A stretch of DNA of 64,000 nucleotides, taken from contig NZ_CP038636.1 in the NCBI RefSeq assembly GCF_004768545.1, positions 310,001 through 374,000 on the forward strand, written 5' to 3'. The position numbers and the translations under genes are program-made. Origin of the DNA: Cupriavidus oxalaticus (GTDB lineage Bacteria > Pseudomonadota > Gammaproteobacteria > Burkholderiales > Burkholderiaceae). This document shows positions 1-8,591 of this stretch, piece after piece. Within the stretch, counting starts at the first letter, position 1. The number at the start of each line of letters is the position of its first letter. A model generated the notes under the pieces. That model was given only the letters and a program-made list of their open reading frames with translations, was not told where the DNA came from and did not search any database.

Positions 1-510
1 GATTGGTTCCACATCGCCATGCGGGTACAGAACCTCGAACAGATGATCAAGGGCCGGCCGGCACACTGCGACGGCCCGACCAACGCGGCATTGATCAAGG
101 ATCTGCATGGCGCCAAGTGGCACCTGTGGCACGGCTGCCCCTATCCGGCGTTGCGCCGACTGGAAAGCCTAGGCTGGGATCTGGACGCTGAAGCCAGCCC
201 CGAAGAGGCCAAACTCCTCGGCAAGCTTGAGGAGTTCATTGTCTACCTCGACAACAATCGGCACTTCATCGTGAACTACGGTGACCGCTATCGGCATGGG
301 GAGCCCATTGCCTCAGGTTTTGTCGAGTCTGCCGTCAACCAGGTGGTCAGCAAGCGGTTCGTCAAACGGCAGCAGATGGCCTGGCGGCCTCGGCACGCGG
401 ACAACCTGCTGCAAATCCGGACGGCCGTGCTCAACAACCAGTTCCGGTCTTACGTTGAACGATGGTATCCGTCCATTGCCCTAGAAGAAGGCCACCGCCT
501 TGCCGCTTAG
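1..510 (+). CDS. ISKra4-like transposase, C-terminal part
   Basis: The frame is open from the first base of the window, so the gene starts outside it; about 169 codons are visible and end in TAG at 508-510. The C-terminal block around FVESAVNQVVSKRF and KRQQMAW is a pattern I associate with ISKra4-type transposases, in which the last catalytic acidic residue sits in a similar SAVN/ESAVN context. The terminal inverted repeat of the element starts at the stop codon, which fits a normal 3' end of an IS. The same C-terminal sequence recurs in decayed form near 47.96-48.15 kb. Family assignment is from memory of the motif; the element could belong to a neighbouring IS group. Confidence 0.75.
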   Translation, partial: DWFHIAMRVQNLEQMIKGRPAHCDGPTNAALIKDLHGAKWHLWHGCPYPALRRLESLGWDLDAEASPEEAKLLGKLEEFIVYLDNNRHFIVNYGDRYRHGEPIASGFVESAVNQVVSKRFVKRQQMAWRPRHADNLLQIRTAVLNNQFRSYVERWYPSIALEEGHRLAA

Positions 511-536
511 TCAGCCCCCGTTTTGGCGCGGTCTCC
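510..536 (+). repeat. Right terminal inverted repeat of the ISKra4-like element
   Basis: The 27 bases here are the reverse complement of the sequence at 9226-9252 with one difference, and of 37340-37366 with one difference. A shorter, more diverged copy lies at 48151-48176. This defines the outer end of the element whose transposase ends at 510. Confidence 0.8.
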
Positions 537-767
537 GAGTAGAGGTGAGGGCCCGGGGCGCGGCCTTAATGTCTACTTCAACCGTTCCAAGTTGGGGATA
601 CGGCGGCTAGCGCCAAGTTGTTGAGAGAATCAAGGGCGCCTACCGACCCGTCTCTGCCACTGAGGCGGGTAGTTCCAGTGGCAGCTTTGCGATGGCCGAC
701 ATGGGTTTCAATGAAGACGATTCCCACTCGACTGTGCAAATCAGTGAAGTTTTCCCGAACAATTGTC
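537..767. other. Intergenic region without a supported gene
   Basis: No reading frame here has convincing codon use or a ribosome-binding site. It lies between an IS end and the 3' end of the iclR-type gene and is probably old flanking DNA. I see no tRNA or clear terminator. Confidence 0.4.
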
Positions 768-1529
768 TCAAGGATGCCAAGTGGATGGCTTCGCTGTCTG
801 CCCGCGGGAGCCGGAGATCAGATACGACATTTCGCGGCCCGCAGCCAGCATCAGTTCGGCGTATTCGCTCAGCTTGTCGCGGGTCAGGCGGCTGATCGGG
901 CCAGAGATGCAAAGCGCGCCTGCTAGCGTCCAGTTAATGCCAAACACGGGAACTGCAATGCTGGAAACTTCTGGCTCGCGTTCCCCCATAGAGATGAAAT
1001 AGCCGTCTTTGCGGATCGTTTCGTAGGGCTCGCCCATTTCACCGGCAAAGGCCCGCAAAACACGGCCGGGGGCGCCAATCAACGGCAGCCTTTCACCTAC
1101 GCGCACGTGGTGTCGCACCGCGCCGGGCCCTTCCACACGCACCAGGCAGGCCCGCGTGTCGCCCTCCCTGACGTAAAACGCGGCACTCTCCCGAGTCTCG
1201 TACGAGATGCGTCGCAACACGGGTTCGACCGTTTCGCTAACGCGAAAGGCGGCCTGATAGCGTGCGCCGAGCCATCCCGCCGCAGCGCCGAGTCGCCATT
1301 GGCCATCGTCCCTTTGCACCAGATATTCGGACTGAGCGAGCGTCCTCGCGGTGCGCAAGACGGTTGATTTGCCCATGCCGACGCGACGGCTGAGTTCAGC
1401 GAGCGTGAGCGCAGTGTCGTCGGCCGAAAACGCTTCCAGGATCTGTAATGCCCGCGTTACTGCGATGATGGTGTCTTTATCGACACTTTCTTTGGCATCT
1501 TCCAAAGCGGGCGAAGTGTTCCGGTCCAT
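768..1529 (-). CDS. IclR-family transcriptional regulator
   Basis: A 253-residue protein from the ATG at 1529; the frame stays open upstream to 1619, but the extra residues do not resemble the family. An N-terminal winged helix (ALTLAELSRRVGMGKSTVLR, about residues 38-57) is followed by an effector-binding domain ending in the typical SRLTRDKLSEYAELML block. It is divergent from the tctC-led operon starting at 1622, with about 90 bp between them, the usual arrangement for an IclR regulator controlling the neighbouring catabolic genes. The ligand is probably an aromatic or hydroxy-acid intermediate of that pathway, which is inference from context only. Confidence 0.9.
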   Translation of the reverse strand: MDRNTSPALEDAKESVDKDTIIAVTRALQILEAFSADDTALTLAELSRRVGMGKSTVLRTARTLAQSEYLVQRDDGQWRLGAAAGWLGARYQAAFRVSETVEPVLRRISYETRESAAFYVREGDTRACLVRVEGPGAVRHHVRVGERLPLIGAPGRVLRAFAGEMGEPYETIRKDGYFISMGEREPEVSSIAVPVFGINWTLAGALCISGPISRLTRDKLSEYAELMLAAGREMSYLISGSRGQTAKPSTWHP

Positions 1530-1621
1530 GGCATGCGTTCCGTAGTAGACAACGTGATTGTACACCTCGCAACGACTCCCTATAGTTAGCGCATAGAACA
1601 AGGCTAACCACGGAGACAACC
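1530..1621. promoter_or_regulatory. Divergent promoter/operator region, iclR-type gene and tctC operon
   Basis: This short region must hold both promoters. It contains an interrupted inverted repeat, GTTAGC at 1585-1590 and GCTAAC at 1603-1608, close to the tctC start, and a GGAG ribosome-binding site at about 1612-1615. The repeat is a candidate IclR operator, not a recognised consensus. Confidence 0.35.
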
Positions 1622-2593
1622 TTGAAACGGACCACCCGCCTTCTGGCCGCCTGCGCCATTTTCGGCCTACTGCCGCTGTTCGCAGTGGCCGAGACCTATC
1701 CCACCAAGCCTATTCGCCTGATTGTGCCGTTCCCGCCGGGCGGAGCGCCGGATGCTTTCTCGCGCGCCATCGGCAATCAGATGAGCCGCGACCTTAAGTG
1801 GACGGTAGTCATCGAAAACAAGCCCGGCGCCGGGGGCAATCTGGGCATTGAAGCCGCTGCGAAGGCGGCGCCAGACGGTTATACGCTGGTGTTCGGCCAG
1901 ACCAGTAACCTGGCCATCAATCCCTCGCTGTACAAGAAGCTCCCGTACGACCCGGGCAAGGACCTGGCTCCGATCGGGCTGATCGCCTCCGCGCCACTGG
2001 CGCTCGTGGTGGCGGCCAACTCCCCATACCGCAACCTCGGCGAAGTGCTGGCAGCAGCGAGGGCAAAACCGGGCACCGTCACCTTTGGCACGCCAGGCAA
2101 CGGCACCGTGGCTCATCTCGCCATGGAACTGTTGCAAAAGCAGGCCGGCGTAAAGCTGCAGCATATCCCTTACAAGGGCGCGTCGCAGGCGCTGACTGAC
2201 GTGCTGAGCGGGCAGGTTGCCATCTATATCGGTTCCGTGCCGACCGTCATGGGGCAGATCAAGAACGGCAAGCTGCGCGGCCTGGCGGTGACCTCGACCC
2301 ACCGCTCCGCCCAGCTTCCGTCGACGCCTACCGTCACGGAGGCCGGTGTGAAGCAGTTTGAAGCCGATACCTGGTTCGGCCTGCTCGCGCCCGCCGGCAC
2401 GCCTGCGCCGATCCTGGAAAAGCTCAATGCCGAACTGAACCGGGCCCTGAAGACGCCTGACGTCAAAAACAAGATCGAAGCCGAAGGCGGTCGTGTCCTC
2501 GGCGGCAGCAGCACGGAATTCGCATCGTTGATGCAGAAAGACCTGGCCCGCTGGCGCGTGGTGGTCAAGGACTCCGGCGCCACCATCGACTGA
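1622..2593 (+). CDS. tctC: Bug/TctC-family periplasmic solute-binding protein
   Basis: A 323-residue protein starting at TTG 1622, with GGAG about 7 bases upstream. An N-terminal signal peptide (cleavage near VAETYPTKP) leads into the Bug hallmark PIRLIVPFPPGG and the later TPGNGTVAHLA and VPTVMGQIKNGKLR blocks. Such receptors bind carboxylates for tripartite tricarboxylate transporters. No TctA or TctB gene lies nearby, which is common in Cupriavidus and Bordetella, where orphan Bug receptors are numerous. It is the first gene of the operon divergent from the IclR regulator and probably captures the substrate processed by the downstream enzymes. Confidence 0.92.
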   Translation: MKRTTRLLAACAIFGLLPLFAVAETYPTKPIRLIVPFPPGGAPDAFSRAIGNQMSRDLKWTVVIENKPGAGGNLGIEAAAKAAPDGYTLVFGQTSNLAINPSLYKKLPYDPGKDLAPIGLIASAPLALVVAANSPYRNLGEVLAAARAKPGTVTFGTPGNGTVAHLAMELLQKQAGVKLQHIPYKGASQALTDVLSGQVAIYIGSVPTVMGQIKNGKLRGLAVTSTHRSAQLPSTPTVTEAGVKQFEADTWFGLLAPAGTPAPILEKLNAELNRALKTPDVKNKIEAEGGRVLGGSSTEFASLMQKDLARWRVVVKDSGATID

Positions 2594-2710
2594 GCGCCGA
2601 CGCGCTTCCGTCACCAAGCACTTCCCAACCATTTCGCATCACTGCAGAACCTCCCGCCGTGGGTAACCAGGCGGGCGGTGGGATGCATTCGCACTTTTTC
2701 AGGAGCAACC

Positions 2711-3409
2711 ATGTCCGCGCAACCGACCCTCCCTGATGTCATCCGTGATTTTGAACGAGTACCGGCCGAGATCGTCCGGCAGGCTTCGGAGTTCGCTTCA
2801 TCCATTTTTGCTGACGTGGCCGGACGCCGCGGCGGCATGCACGGCCGCATTGCGCCGCTCAGCCCCACCAGCCGCTTCTGTGGCACTGCGCTGACGGTGG
2901 AAGTGCGACCGGGTGACAACCTGATGATCCATGCGGCCATGGCGCTGGCCCGCCCGGGCGACGTCATCGTGGTCGATGGCAAAGGCGACCGGAACAGCGC
3001 GCTGATGGGCATCATCATGGTCCAGCAGTGCATCGCGCTGGGCGTGACCGCCGTCGTGCTCGATGCCGCGTCGCGGGACGCCGATGAAATCCGGGATGCG
3101 GGCTTCCCGATGTATTCCGTTGGCACCAACCCCAATGGCCCGACCAAGTTCGTGCCGGGCCGGGTCAACCACCCGATCCAATGCGGTGGCGTCAGCGTAT
3201 GCCCGGGCGACCTGGTGATCGGGGACGCCGACGGGGTCGTGGTCATCGAACGCGATAAGGCGGCTTCGCTGATCGCCGCCGCGGCCGAGAAAGTAGCCGG
3301 CGAGCGCAAGCGCATCGACGGAATCAAATCGGGCAAGGCTTTGCGTCCGGCCTGGCTGGATGACGCGCTGCGCGCAGCGGGCGTGCTGAAGGCGGGAGAG
3401 GCACTGTGA
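2711..3409 (+). CDS. RraA-like aldolase (HMG/CHA aldolase family)
   Basis: A 232-residue protein from ATG 2711, chosen over the upstream in-frame start at 2678 because AGGAG lies just before it. It has the RraA/menG fold pattern: glycines in RPGDVIVVDGKGDRNSALMG, and the SRDADEI motif carrying the Arg-Asp pair used for catalysis by 4-hydroxy-4-methyl-2-oxoglutarate aldolases. A catabolic lyase role is more likely than RNase E inhibition, because the gene lies between a solute receptor and a 2-hydroxyacid dehydrogenase. Its stop overlaps the next start (GTGA), which implies translational coupling. Confidence 0.85.
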   Translation: MSAQPTLPDVIRDFERVPAEIVRQASEFASSIFADVAGRRGGMHGRIAPLSPTSRFCGTALTVEVRPGDNLMIHAAMALARPGDVIVVDGKGDRNSALMGIIMVQQCIALGVTAVVLDAASRDADEIRDAGFPMYSVGTNPNGPTKFVPGRVNHPIQCGGVSVCPGDLVIGDADGVVVIERDKAASLIAAAAEKVAGERKRIDGIKSGKALRPAWLDDALRAAGVLKAGEAL

Positions 3410-4338
3410 GCGCCGCCAGCAAGCCTGTCATTGTGGTGACTGCGGCAAATCTCGCCCCGCAAGCCGTCGCCTTGCTATCCGATTACGAACTGATCTATGC
3501 CGGCAAGGCCGCCAGCGAAGAGGAAACGGCCGACCTGTGTCGCCGCCATGCACCGGTGGCGATCATCGTGCGCACCAGCAAGGTGGGTGCCATGGCGCTC
3601 GACGCGGCGCCGTCCATCCGCGTGTTGTCCAAGCACGGCAGCGGCATCGACAACATCGACCAAAAAGCCGCGCAGGCGCGTGGCGTGAAGGTGGTGGCGG
3701 CCGTCGGTGCCAATGCTGCGGCCGTGGCCGAGCAAGCCATGGCGCTGCTGCTTGCCTGTGCGAAATCCGTGGTGCACCTGGACCAGCGCACGCGCGCGGG
3801 GCATTGGGACAAGGCGACGCACCAGAGCCTCGAATTGAAGGGGCGTACGCTTGGCCTCATCGGCCTGGGTGCGATCGGCCGCCGCTTTGCCCGCATGGCA
3901 ACCGCCATGGACATGAACGTGCTGGGTTATGACCCCTTCGCTACAGAGGTACCCGACGATATCCGTGCGGTCAGCCTGGATACGATCTGGCGCGAGTCCG
4001 ATATCGTGTCGTTCCATTGCCCGCTTACCGCCGACAACAAGGGCTTGCTGGGTGCAGACGCATTGTCGGCTTGCAAGGACGGTGTCATCGTGGTTAATAC
4101 CGCGCGTGGCGGCCTGATCGACGAGGCGGCACTGCTTGCGGCGGTGGAGAGCGGCAAGGTTGCAGCAGCCGGCCTGGATTCGCTGGCACAGGAGCCTCCT
4201 GCTCCGGACCATCCGTTCTTCCGTCATCAGAAGTTCGTGCTGAGCCCCCATATCGGCGGCGTGACCAGCGACGCCTACGTCAACATGGGCGTAGCGGCCG
4301 CGACGAACGCGCTGGCGGTGCTCGGCGGGCAACACTAG
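3406..4338 (+). CDS. D-isomer-specific 2-hydroxyacid dehydrogenase
   Basis: A 310-residue NAD(P)-dependent dehydrogenase starting at a GTG that overlaps the previous stop. The nucleotide-binding GLIGLGAIGRRFA motif lies near residue 150. The Arg/Glu/His triad is visible in VNTARGGLID (about 231), QEPPAPDHP (about 263) and SPHIGGVT (about 281). It belongs to the phosphoglycerate-dehydrogenase-like group and probably interconverts a 2-oxo acid made or used by the RraA-like aldolase. The exact substrate cannot be read from the sequence. Confidence 0.9.
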   Translation: MSAASKPVIVVTAANLAPQAVALLSDYELIYAGKAASEEETADLCRRHAPVAIIVRTSKVGAMALDAAPSIRVLSKHGSGIDNIDQKAAQARGVKVVAAVGANAAAVAEQAMALLLACAKSVVHLDQRTRAGHWDKATHQSLELKGRTLGLIGLGAIGRRFARMATAMDMNVLGYDPFATEVPDDIRAVSLDTIWRESDIVSFHCPLTADNKGLLGADALSACKDGVIVVNTARGGLIDEAALLAAVESGKVAAAGLDSLAQEPPAPDHPFFRHQKFVLSPHIGGVTSDAYVNMGVAAATNALAVLGGQH

Positions 4339-4347
4339 GAGCGGGGC

Positions 4348-5418
4348 ATGGCGTCAACTCAACTTCGCTGGAAGCGGCAGCCCGAAGGCAGTCATTGGGG
4401 CGAATTCGGCCCGGATGATCAACGCGGCCGGATGAACCTGGTCGACCGCGCTAAGGTGCTGCAGGGTGTGGCGGAAGTTCGCGAGGGCGTCACGTTCTGC
4501 CTGTCGCTGCCGCTCGACTATCCGGGCGGGCAAACGATGAACGTTCGCCGTCAGCCACCGCGTCGCTTTGCCGTGCTGCGCGACGGCAAGAGCGCCGGGC
4601 AGCAAGGCTTCTGCTGGTCATATCAGTCGGAAGACCCCGACCTGACCGATGTCGTCAACGACGACGTGGTGTTGATGAGCCTGCAGTACTCGACGCAATG
4701 GGACAGTCTTGCGCATGTCGGCAGCCATTTCGACGCGGATGGCGATGGCAAGGAAGAGCCGGTGTTCTATAACGGCTACCGGGGCGGCGAGGATGTCATC
4801 GCGGGCACTGAGATGCAGGCCACTGAACCGTGGGCGCGCTACGAGAATCCCGAAGCTCGCGCGCTGAGCATTGCGGTGCTGGCCGAGCATGGGGCGCAAG
4901 GGCGAGGCGTCATGATTGACCTCGAGCACCACATCGGCCGCAAGCGCAACGCCGTCGGTTATGACGCACTGATGCGCATACTCGAGGCCGACAAGATAGC
5001 GGTCGAACCAGGCGACATGGTGTGCCTGCATACCGGCTTCGCGGACACGCTGCTGTCGATGAACAAGATGCCCGACCTGCGCGTGCTGCATGAAACCGGG
5101 ACCGGGCTGGACGGCCACGACAAGAAGCTGCTCAACTGGATCACCGACGTGCGGCTCGCCTGCCTGCTGGCAGACAACCCGGCCGTAGAGCTTGTCGTGC
5201 CCAAGCCGTTGACGCCATCGCCGATCCGTGGGCCCCGGCTGCCGCTGCACGAGCATTGCCTGTTCAAGAATGGCATTCATCTGGGCGAACTGTGGCACCT
5301 GACGCCGTTGGCGCGGTGGCTGCGGGCACATCGGCGCAGCCGCTTCCTGTTGACCGCACCGCCCCTGCGCTTGCCCGGCGCGGTCGGATCCCCGGCAACT
5401 CCCATCGCTACCGTTTGA
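4348..5418 (+). CDS. Cyclase-family metal-dependent hydrolase (kynurenine formamidase-like)
   Basis: A 356-residue protein, 9 bp after the dehydrogenase. It carries the metal-binding signature of the cyclase family in the form HVGSHFDADGD (about residue 124; the family pattern is H-x-G-T-H-x-D). At 356 residues it is longer than KynB (about 210) and resembles the longer cyclase-family proteins found in aromatic and alicyclic catabolic operons. It probably opens a ring or hydrolyses an amide or lactone in the pathway encoded by this operon. The substrate is unknown. Confidence 0.85.
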   Translation: MASTQLRWKRQPEGSHWGEFGPDDQRGRMNLVDRAKVLQGVAEVREGVTFCLSLPLDYPGGQTMNVRRQPPRRFAVLRDGKSAGQQGFCWSYQSEDPDLTDVVNDDVVLMSLQYSTQWDSLAHVGSHFDADGDGKEEPVFYNGYRGGEDVIAGTEMQATEPWARYENPEARALSIAVLAEHGAQGRGVMIDLEHHIGRKRNAVGYDALMRILEADKIAVEPGDMVCLHTGFADTLLSMNKMPDLRVLHETGTGLDGHDKKLLNWITDVRLACLLADNPAVELVVPKPLTPSPIRGPRLPLHEHCLFKNGIHLGELWHLTPLARWLRAHRRSRFLLTAPPLRLPGAVGSPATPIATV

Positions 5419-5450
5419 TTTTTCATCACATAAGAATCTGGAGTAGAGAC

Positions 5451-6434
5451 ATGTTCAAGCCCATCACTGCCCGGCTGCTTTCGCTCGCATTGCTTGGCCT
5501 CGGCATTTCGCCGAACGCCTCCCACGCCGCACCTGCAGCCTATCCGGACCGGCCCATCCGGCTGGTTGTGCCCTATCCCGCGGGCGGTGCCGCCGACACG
5601 GTTGCGCGCACTCTTGCCGCGCCGCTTGGCGCCAAGCTAGGCCAGACCATCGTGGTCGACAACCGTCCCGGTGCAAGCGGCGTGATTGGCGCGGGCGCGG
5701 TGGCAAAGGCCGCGCCCGATGGTTACACGCTGCTGCTCGATGCCACCGCGCATTCGGTCAATCCAAGCTTGCAGGCGCGCTTGCCATACGACACCGTTAA
5801 GGACTTCGCCCCCATCTCGCTGGTGGTGCTGGTGCCGAACCTGCTAGTGGTGCCGCCCAATTCTCCATTCACGTCACCGAAGGACATTGTTAATGCCGCT
5901 AAGGCGAAGCCGGGCAAGCTGACCTATGCTTCAGCGGGGCCGGGCACGGCACAGCACCTGGCAGCGGAGTTGTTCCGGCAGCAGTCGGGACTGAATCTGC
6001 TGCACGTTCCCTATAAGGGCGGCGCGCCTGCGCTAAGCGACCTGATGGGTGGCCAGGTCGACATGATGTTCAGCAATATGGCGGCGTCATACCCGTTAGT
6101 CGCGGGCAAGAAGCTCAAGGTGCTGGCCACGACGGGAACGAAGCGGTCTGCCGCGTTGCCGGACACGCCCACGATTGCCGAATCCGGCTTGCCGGGCTAT
6201 CAGGTCTACGAATGGAACGGGCTCTTTGCCCCGGCCGGTACGCCACAGGCGATTGTCGACCGGCTCAGCGCGCTGACGCGCGAAGTGCTCAACTCTCCAG
6301 AGGTTTCTAAGCGGCTCGCCGCCATCGGCGCCGAACCGGCCGGCTCGCGGCCCGAGGACTTCCGCAAGTTCGTCGAGGGCGAGACCGCGAAATGGGCCAA
6401 GGTCATCAAGCAAGGCAGCATCCGGGCCGAATAA
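5451..6434 (+). CDS. tctC: Second Bug/TctC-family solute-binding protein
   Basis: A 327-residue protein from ATG 5451, with GGAG about 10 bases upstream; the longer frame from 5256 overlaps the cyclase and is rejected. It has a signal peptide (cleavage near SHAAPAAYP), then PIRLVVPYPAGGAADTVART and the conserved YDTVKDFAPISLV and LLHVPYKGG blocks. It closes the catabolic operon, which is therefore bracketed by two Bug receptors of only moderate similarity, suggesting two related ligands or an old duplication. Confidence 0.92.
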   Translation: MFKPITARLLSLALLGLGISPNASHAAPAAYPDRPIRLVVPYPAGGAADTVARTLAAPLGAKLGQTIVVDNRPGASGVIGAGAVAKAAPDGYTLLLDATAHSVNPSLQARLPYDTVKDFAPISLVVLVPNLLVVPPNSPFTSPKDIVNAAKAKPGKLTYASAGPGTAQHLAAELFRQQSGLNLLHVPYKGGAPALSDLMGGQVDMMFSNMAASYPLVAGKKLKVLATTGTKRSAALPDTPTIAESGLPGYQVYEWNGLFAPAGTPQAIVDRLSALTREVLNSPEVSKRLAAIGAEPAGSRPEDFRKFVEGETAKWAKVIKQGSIRAE

Positions 6435-6455
6435 CGATACTCAGCACCAAGGCCC

Positions 6456-6692
6456 ATGATGTCTATCGGCAATACGAGCAGCACTTATGCGCAGCTTGAT
6501 TTCATGGATCTTTCCGAAGTGGCAATCAAGGCGGAGATTGTGAAGGAAGGTGCCTGGCACATCCGATCAGGCGGCATCGTGTTGCAGGACGCCGCCGACA
6601 TTCTTGGTGTGCCGCCATGTGGCAAGCTCCTGGACTTTCGCCCTGCCGAGCTGCGTAGCTGGTTGGATCGTCTGAGCTCCTCGCCTATGTAA
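6456..6692 (+). CDS. Small hypothetical protein
   Basis: A 78-residue frame begins 21 bp after the second tctC, with AAGG before two consecutive ATG codons. No family is recognised. The composition is soluble, with a short amphipathic region around DAADILGVPP and a basic C-terminal stretch. It could be an operon tail gene or a chance frame. Confidence 0.35.
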   Translation: MMSIGNTSSTYAQLDFMDLSEVAIKAEIVKEGAWHIRSGGIVLQDAADILGVPPCGKLLDFRPAELRSWLDRLSSSPM

Positions 6693-6784
6693 GGCCTTAA
6701 CCCAGAAATCTCGATCCGAGGCGGCTTGTGGACCTATTTCAGTCGGTCGCTGGCCCCATTCCAATGGCCGGCCAAGTCCCCTAA

Positions 6785-7687
6785 CTACACTTCGGTCTGC
6801 TCAGCCATCTCGAGCGCGTCGTCCACCTCGATGCCAAGGTAGCGCACTGTGCTTTCCAGCTTGGTATGGCCAAGAAGCAGTTGAACGGCTCGCAGATTCT
6901 TCGTACGTCGGTAGATCAACGCTGCTTTGGTGCATCGGATGGAATGCGTTCCGTAAGCTGAATCGTCAAGGCCAATGGAGGCGACCCAGCGATGAACGAT
7001 CCTCGCGTACTGTCGCGTTGACAGGTGCGGTGAGGCGTGTAAACGACTCGGAAAGAGATAGTCGCCCAGCTTGAGTCCACGAGCACGCACTACGAGGATC
7101 GACAGAATTAGCCCGGCTGCCGCATAAAAGATGCCGAGGTAGATTGGAATCGGCCGAAGACCGTACCGGCTCGCCAGATAGCCAGTGAGAAACGCGGTTA
7201 GGCCCACCGCGAAATAGCCAGCAAACTCGTTAAGACCCACCGCCAGACCTCGCCCTTTCGGGCCGATCAGGTCTACCTTCATGATCACGGTCATGGACCA
7301 TGCAAAGCCCTGGCTGGCGCCAAGCAGGACATTGGCAGCCATCACCCATTCCCAGTGCGGTGCGCCAATGATCATGAAAGGCACTGGCAGCGCAAGCAGC
7401 CATCCGACGACTAACACACGCTTGCGGCCCCACGTGTCCGCGAGCTGTCCCGAAACAAGGTTGGCGAGGGCCTTGATCACCCCGAAGTTGATGATGAAGG
7501 AGGTAATGAGCGTCGTGGACTCGATGTGGAATTCTTTTGCGCCAATCAGAGGCACGACCGTCCGCTCAATGCCGACCATACCACCCACAAAGGCATTGAT
7601 CAGTACAAGCAGTGAAAACTGCCGCCAGTTTTCCTTGAGCCCTAGTCGAATTGAAGGCCGAGCGGACGCAACTACTGCCTCTCCCAT
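6785..7687 (-). pseudogene. Chimeric ORF: MFS transporter N-half fused to integrase C-terminus
   Basis: The 300-codon frame changes identity near residue 203 (about nt 7078). Residues 1-202 are an MFS transporter half with six hydrophobic segments and the loop signature GQLADTWGRKR. Residues from GDYLFPSRLHASPHLS on are the catalytic C-terminus of a tyrosine recombinase, with THSIRCTKA (box II, H-x-x-R), LLGHTKLESTVRY (His and the nucleophile Tyr) and an acidic tail. The join is in frame and has no stop. Neither half can work alone: the transporter lacks its second six helices and the integrase lacks its N-terminal DNA-binding part and first catalytic Arg. The MFS part starts 4 bp after the MBL stop, so those two were once an operon. 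Confidence 0.85.
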
Positions 7688-7690
7688 CAG

Positions 7691-8077
7691 CTACGCTCCA
7701 AGTGCGCGGCGGCCGGAATTGACTGCTCGTATGCGGGCTGCTTCGGGCGGCGGCGGTACATCGTCGAGCATGAAGCGGACGAACTCCTCCTCGCTCTCGA
7801 TGCGGAACGCCCGGTTGTACCGCTTTTCGAAGCCCAGTGTCGAGGTCGGGTTAGCGCTGAGGCTGCGCCCGCAGGCCGAGCCGGCGTAGGCGCCGGGAAG
7901 GATCTCCAGGTAATCAGGAAGCGCCCTGAGCCTTTGCACGCTGCGGAAAAGGTCCTTCGCACCCTGTGCCGCGCTCACGGCGAGTTCGGTTCGGCCTAGG
8001 TCGCCGATCATGAGCGTGTGACCAGTCACGAGCAGCCATGGCTCATCAGCGCGCGTGCGGTCTGTCACAAGCAGACA
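7691..8077 (-). pseudogene. MBL-fold hydrolase (persulfide dioxygenase-like), C-terminal remnant
   Basis: About 128 codons match the C-terminal half of ETHE1/persulfide-dioxygenase-like MBL proteins: TDRTRADEPWLLVTG, IGDLGRTEL, LRALPDYLEILPG, AGSACGRSLSANPTSTLG and EEFVRFMLDDVPPPP. Two metal-ligand positions are altered. The family reads TGDTL where this has TGHTL, and PGH where this has PGA. The N-terminal half with the HxHxDH motif is gone, replaced by transposase sequence. Truncation plus loss of two ligands marks it as non-functional. Confidence 0.8.
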
Positions 8078-8290
8078 GAGGCCATGCGGTGGCTGACGAC
8101 CTCGTTCACCGCGGACTCGGCGATGCTGCTGCTGATCCGCAGGCCCTTGCGATGCCGAGCGCCGTAGTTGACCAGCGTGCGCGCGTTGTTCCTCAGGTAC
8201 CCGTAGACGGTGTTCAGGTTCCACCACAGCGTGCCGGATTCGTACCCTTCCCGTCACTTGGTAGGCGCTCGAGATCGCCCCCTTCACGAC
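8078..8290 (-). pseudogene. Transposase fragment (SSSIAESAVNEVVS type)
   Basis: In a different minus-strand frame from the MBL remnant, the sequence reads LWWNLNTVYGYLRNN, then NYGARHRKGLRISS and SIAESAVNEVVSHRM. This resembles the C-terminal catalytic block of transposases related to the ISKra4-like copy at the window start (compare FVESAVNQVVSKRF). It is cut at both sides and joins directly to the MBL remnant. Confidence 0.65.
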
Positions 8291-8591
8291 TACGGCCGGC
8301 ATTCACTGTCCAATGAAGATTGCCCGTTTGGCTTGCTAATGGAAGGGCGACCGAATCTTCATCGAATCAGGACCCGCGCTGCTTGCTTCCCGCTATCCGG
8401 CACGCTAGGCTGAAATTGCTGCCGTGGGGTTACACCCGTCCTTTGCCTCAGCCCGCGCTCAGGCTGGGTTCCAGGCAGGCGGCGCATCTCACCGCTTACG
8501 CGGACCGGTTAGCGCGATCTCAGGCCGGCCGGTGACTGCCGGCACCGGTGGCTGGGTTGACCGGGGAAATGCGAGCGCAGAGGAGTAGAGA

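Noticed and set aside
1667..2632. 321-codon minus-strand frame opposite tctC
   Set aside because: Arg/Gly/His-rich shadow of a clear Bug receptor gene; no start signal or domain.
3475..4335. 286-codon minus-strand frame opposite the hydroxyacid dehydrogenase
   Set aside because: Mirror of a high-GC coding sequence; composition is typical of antisense frames.
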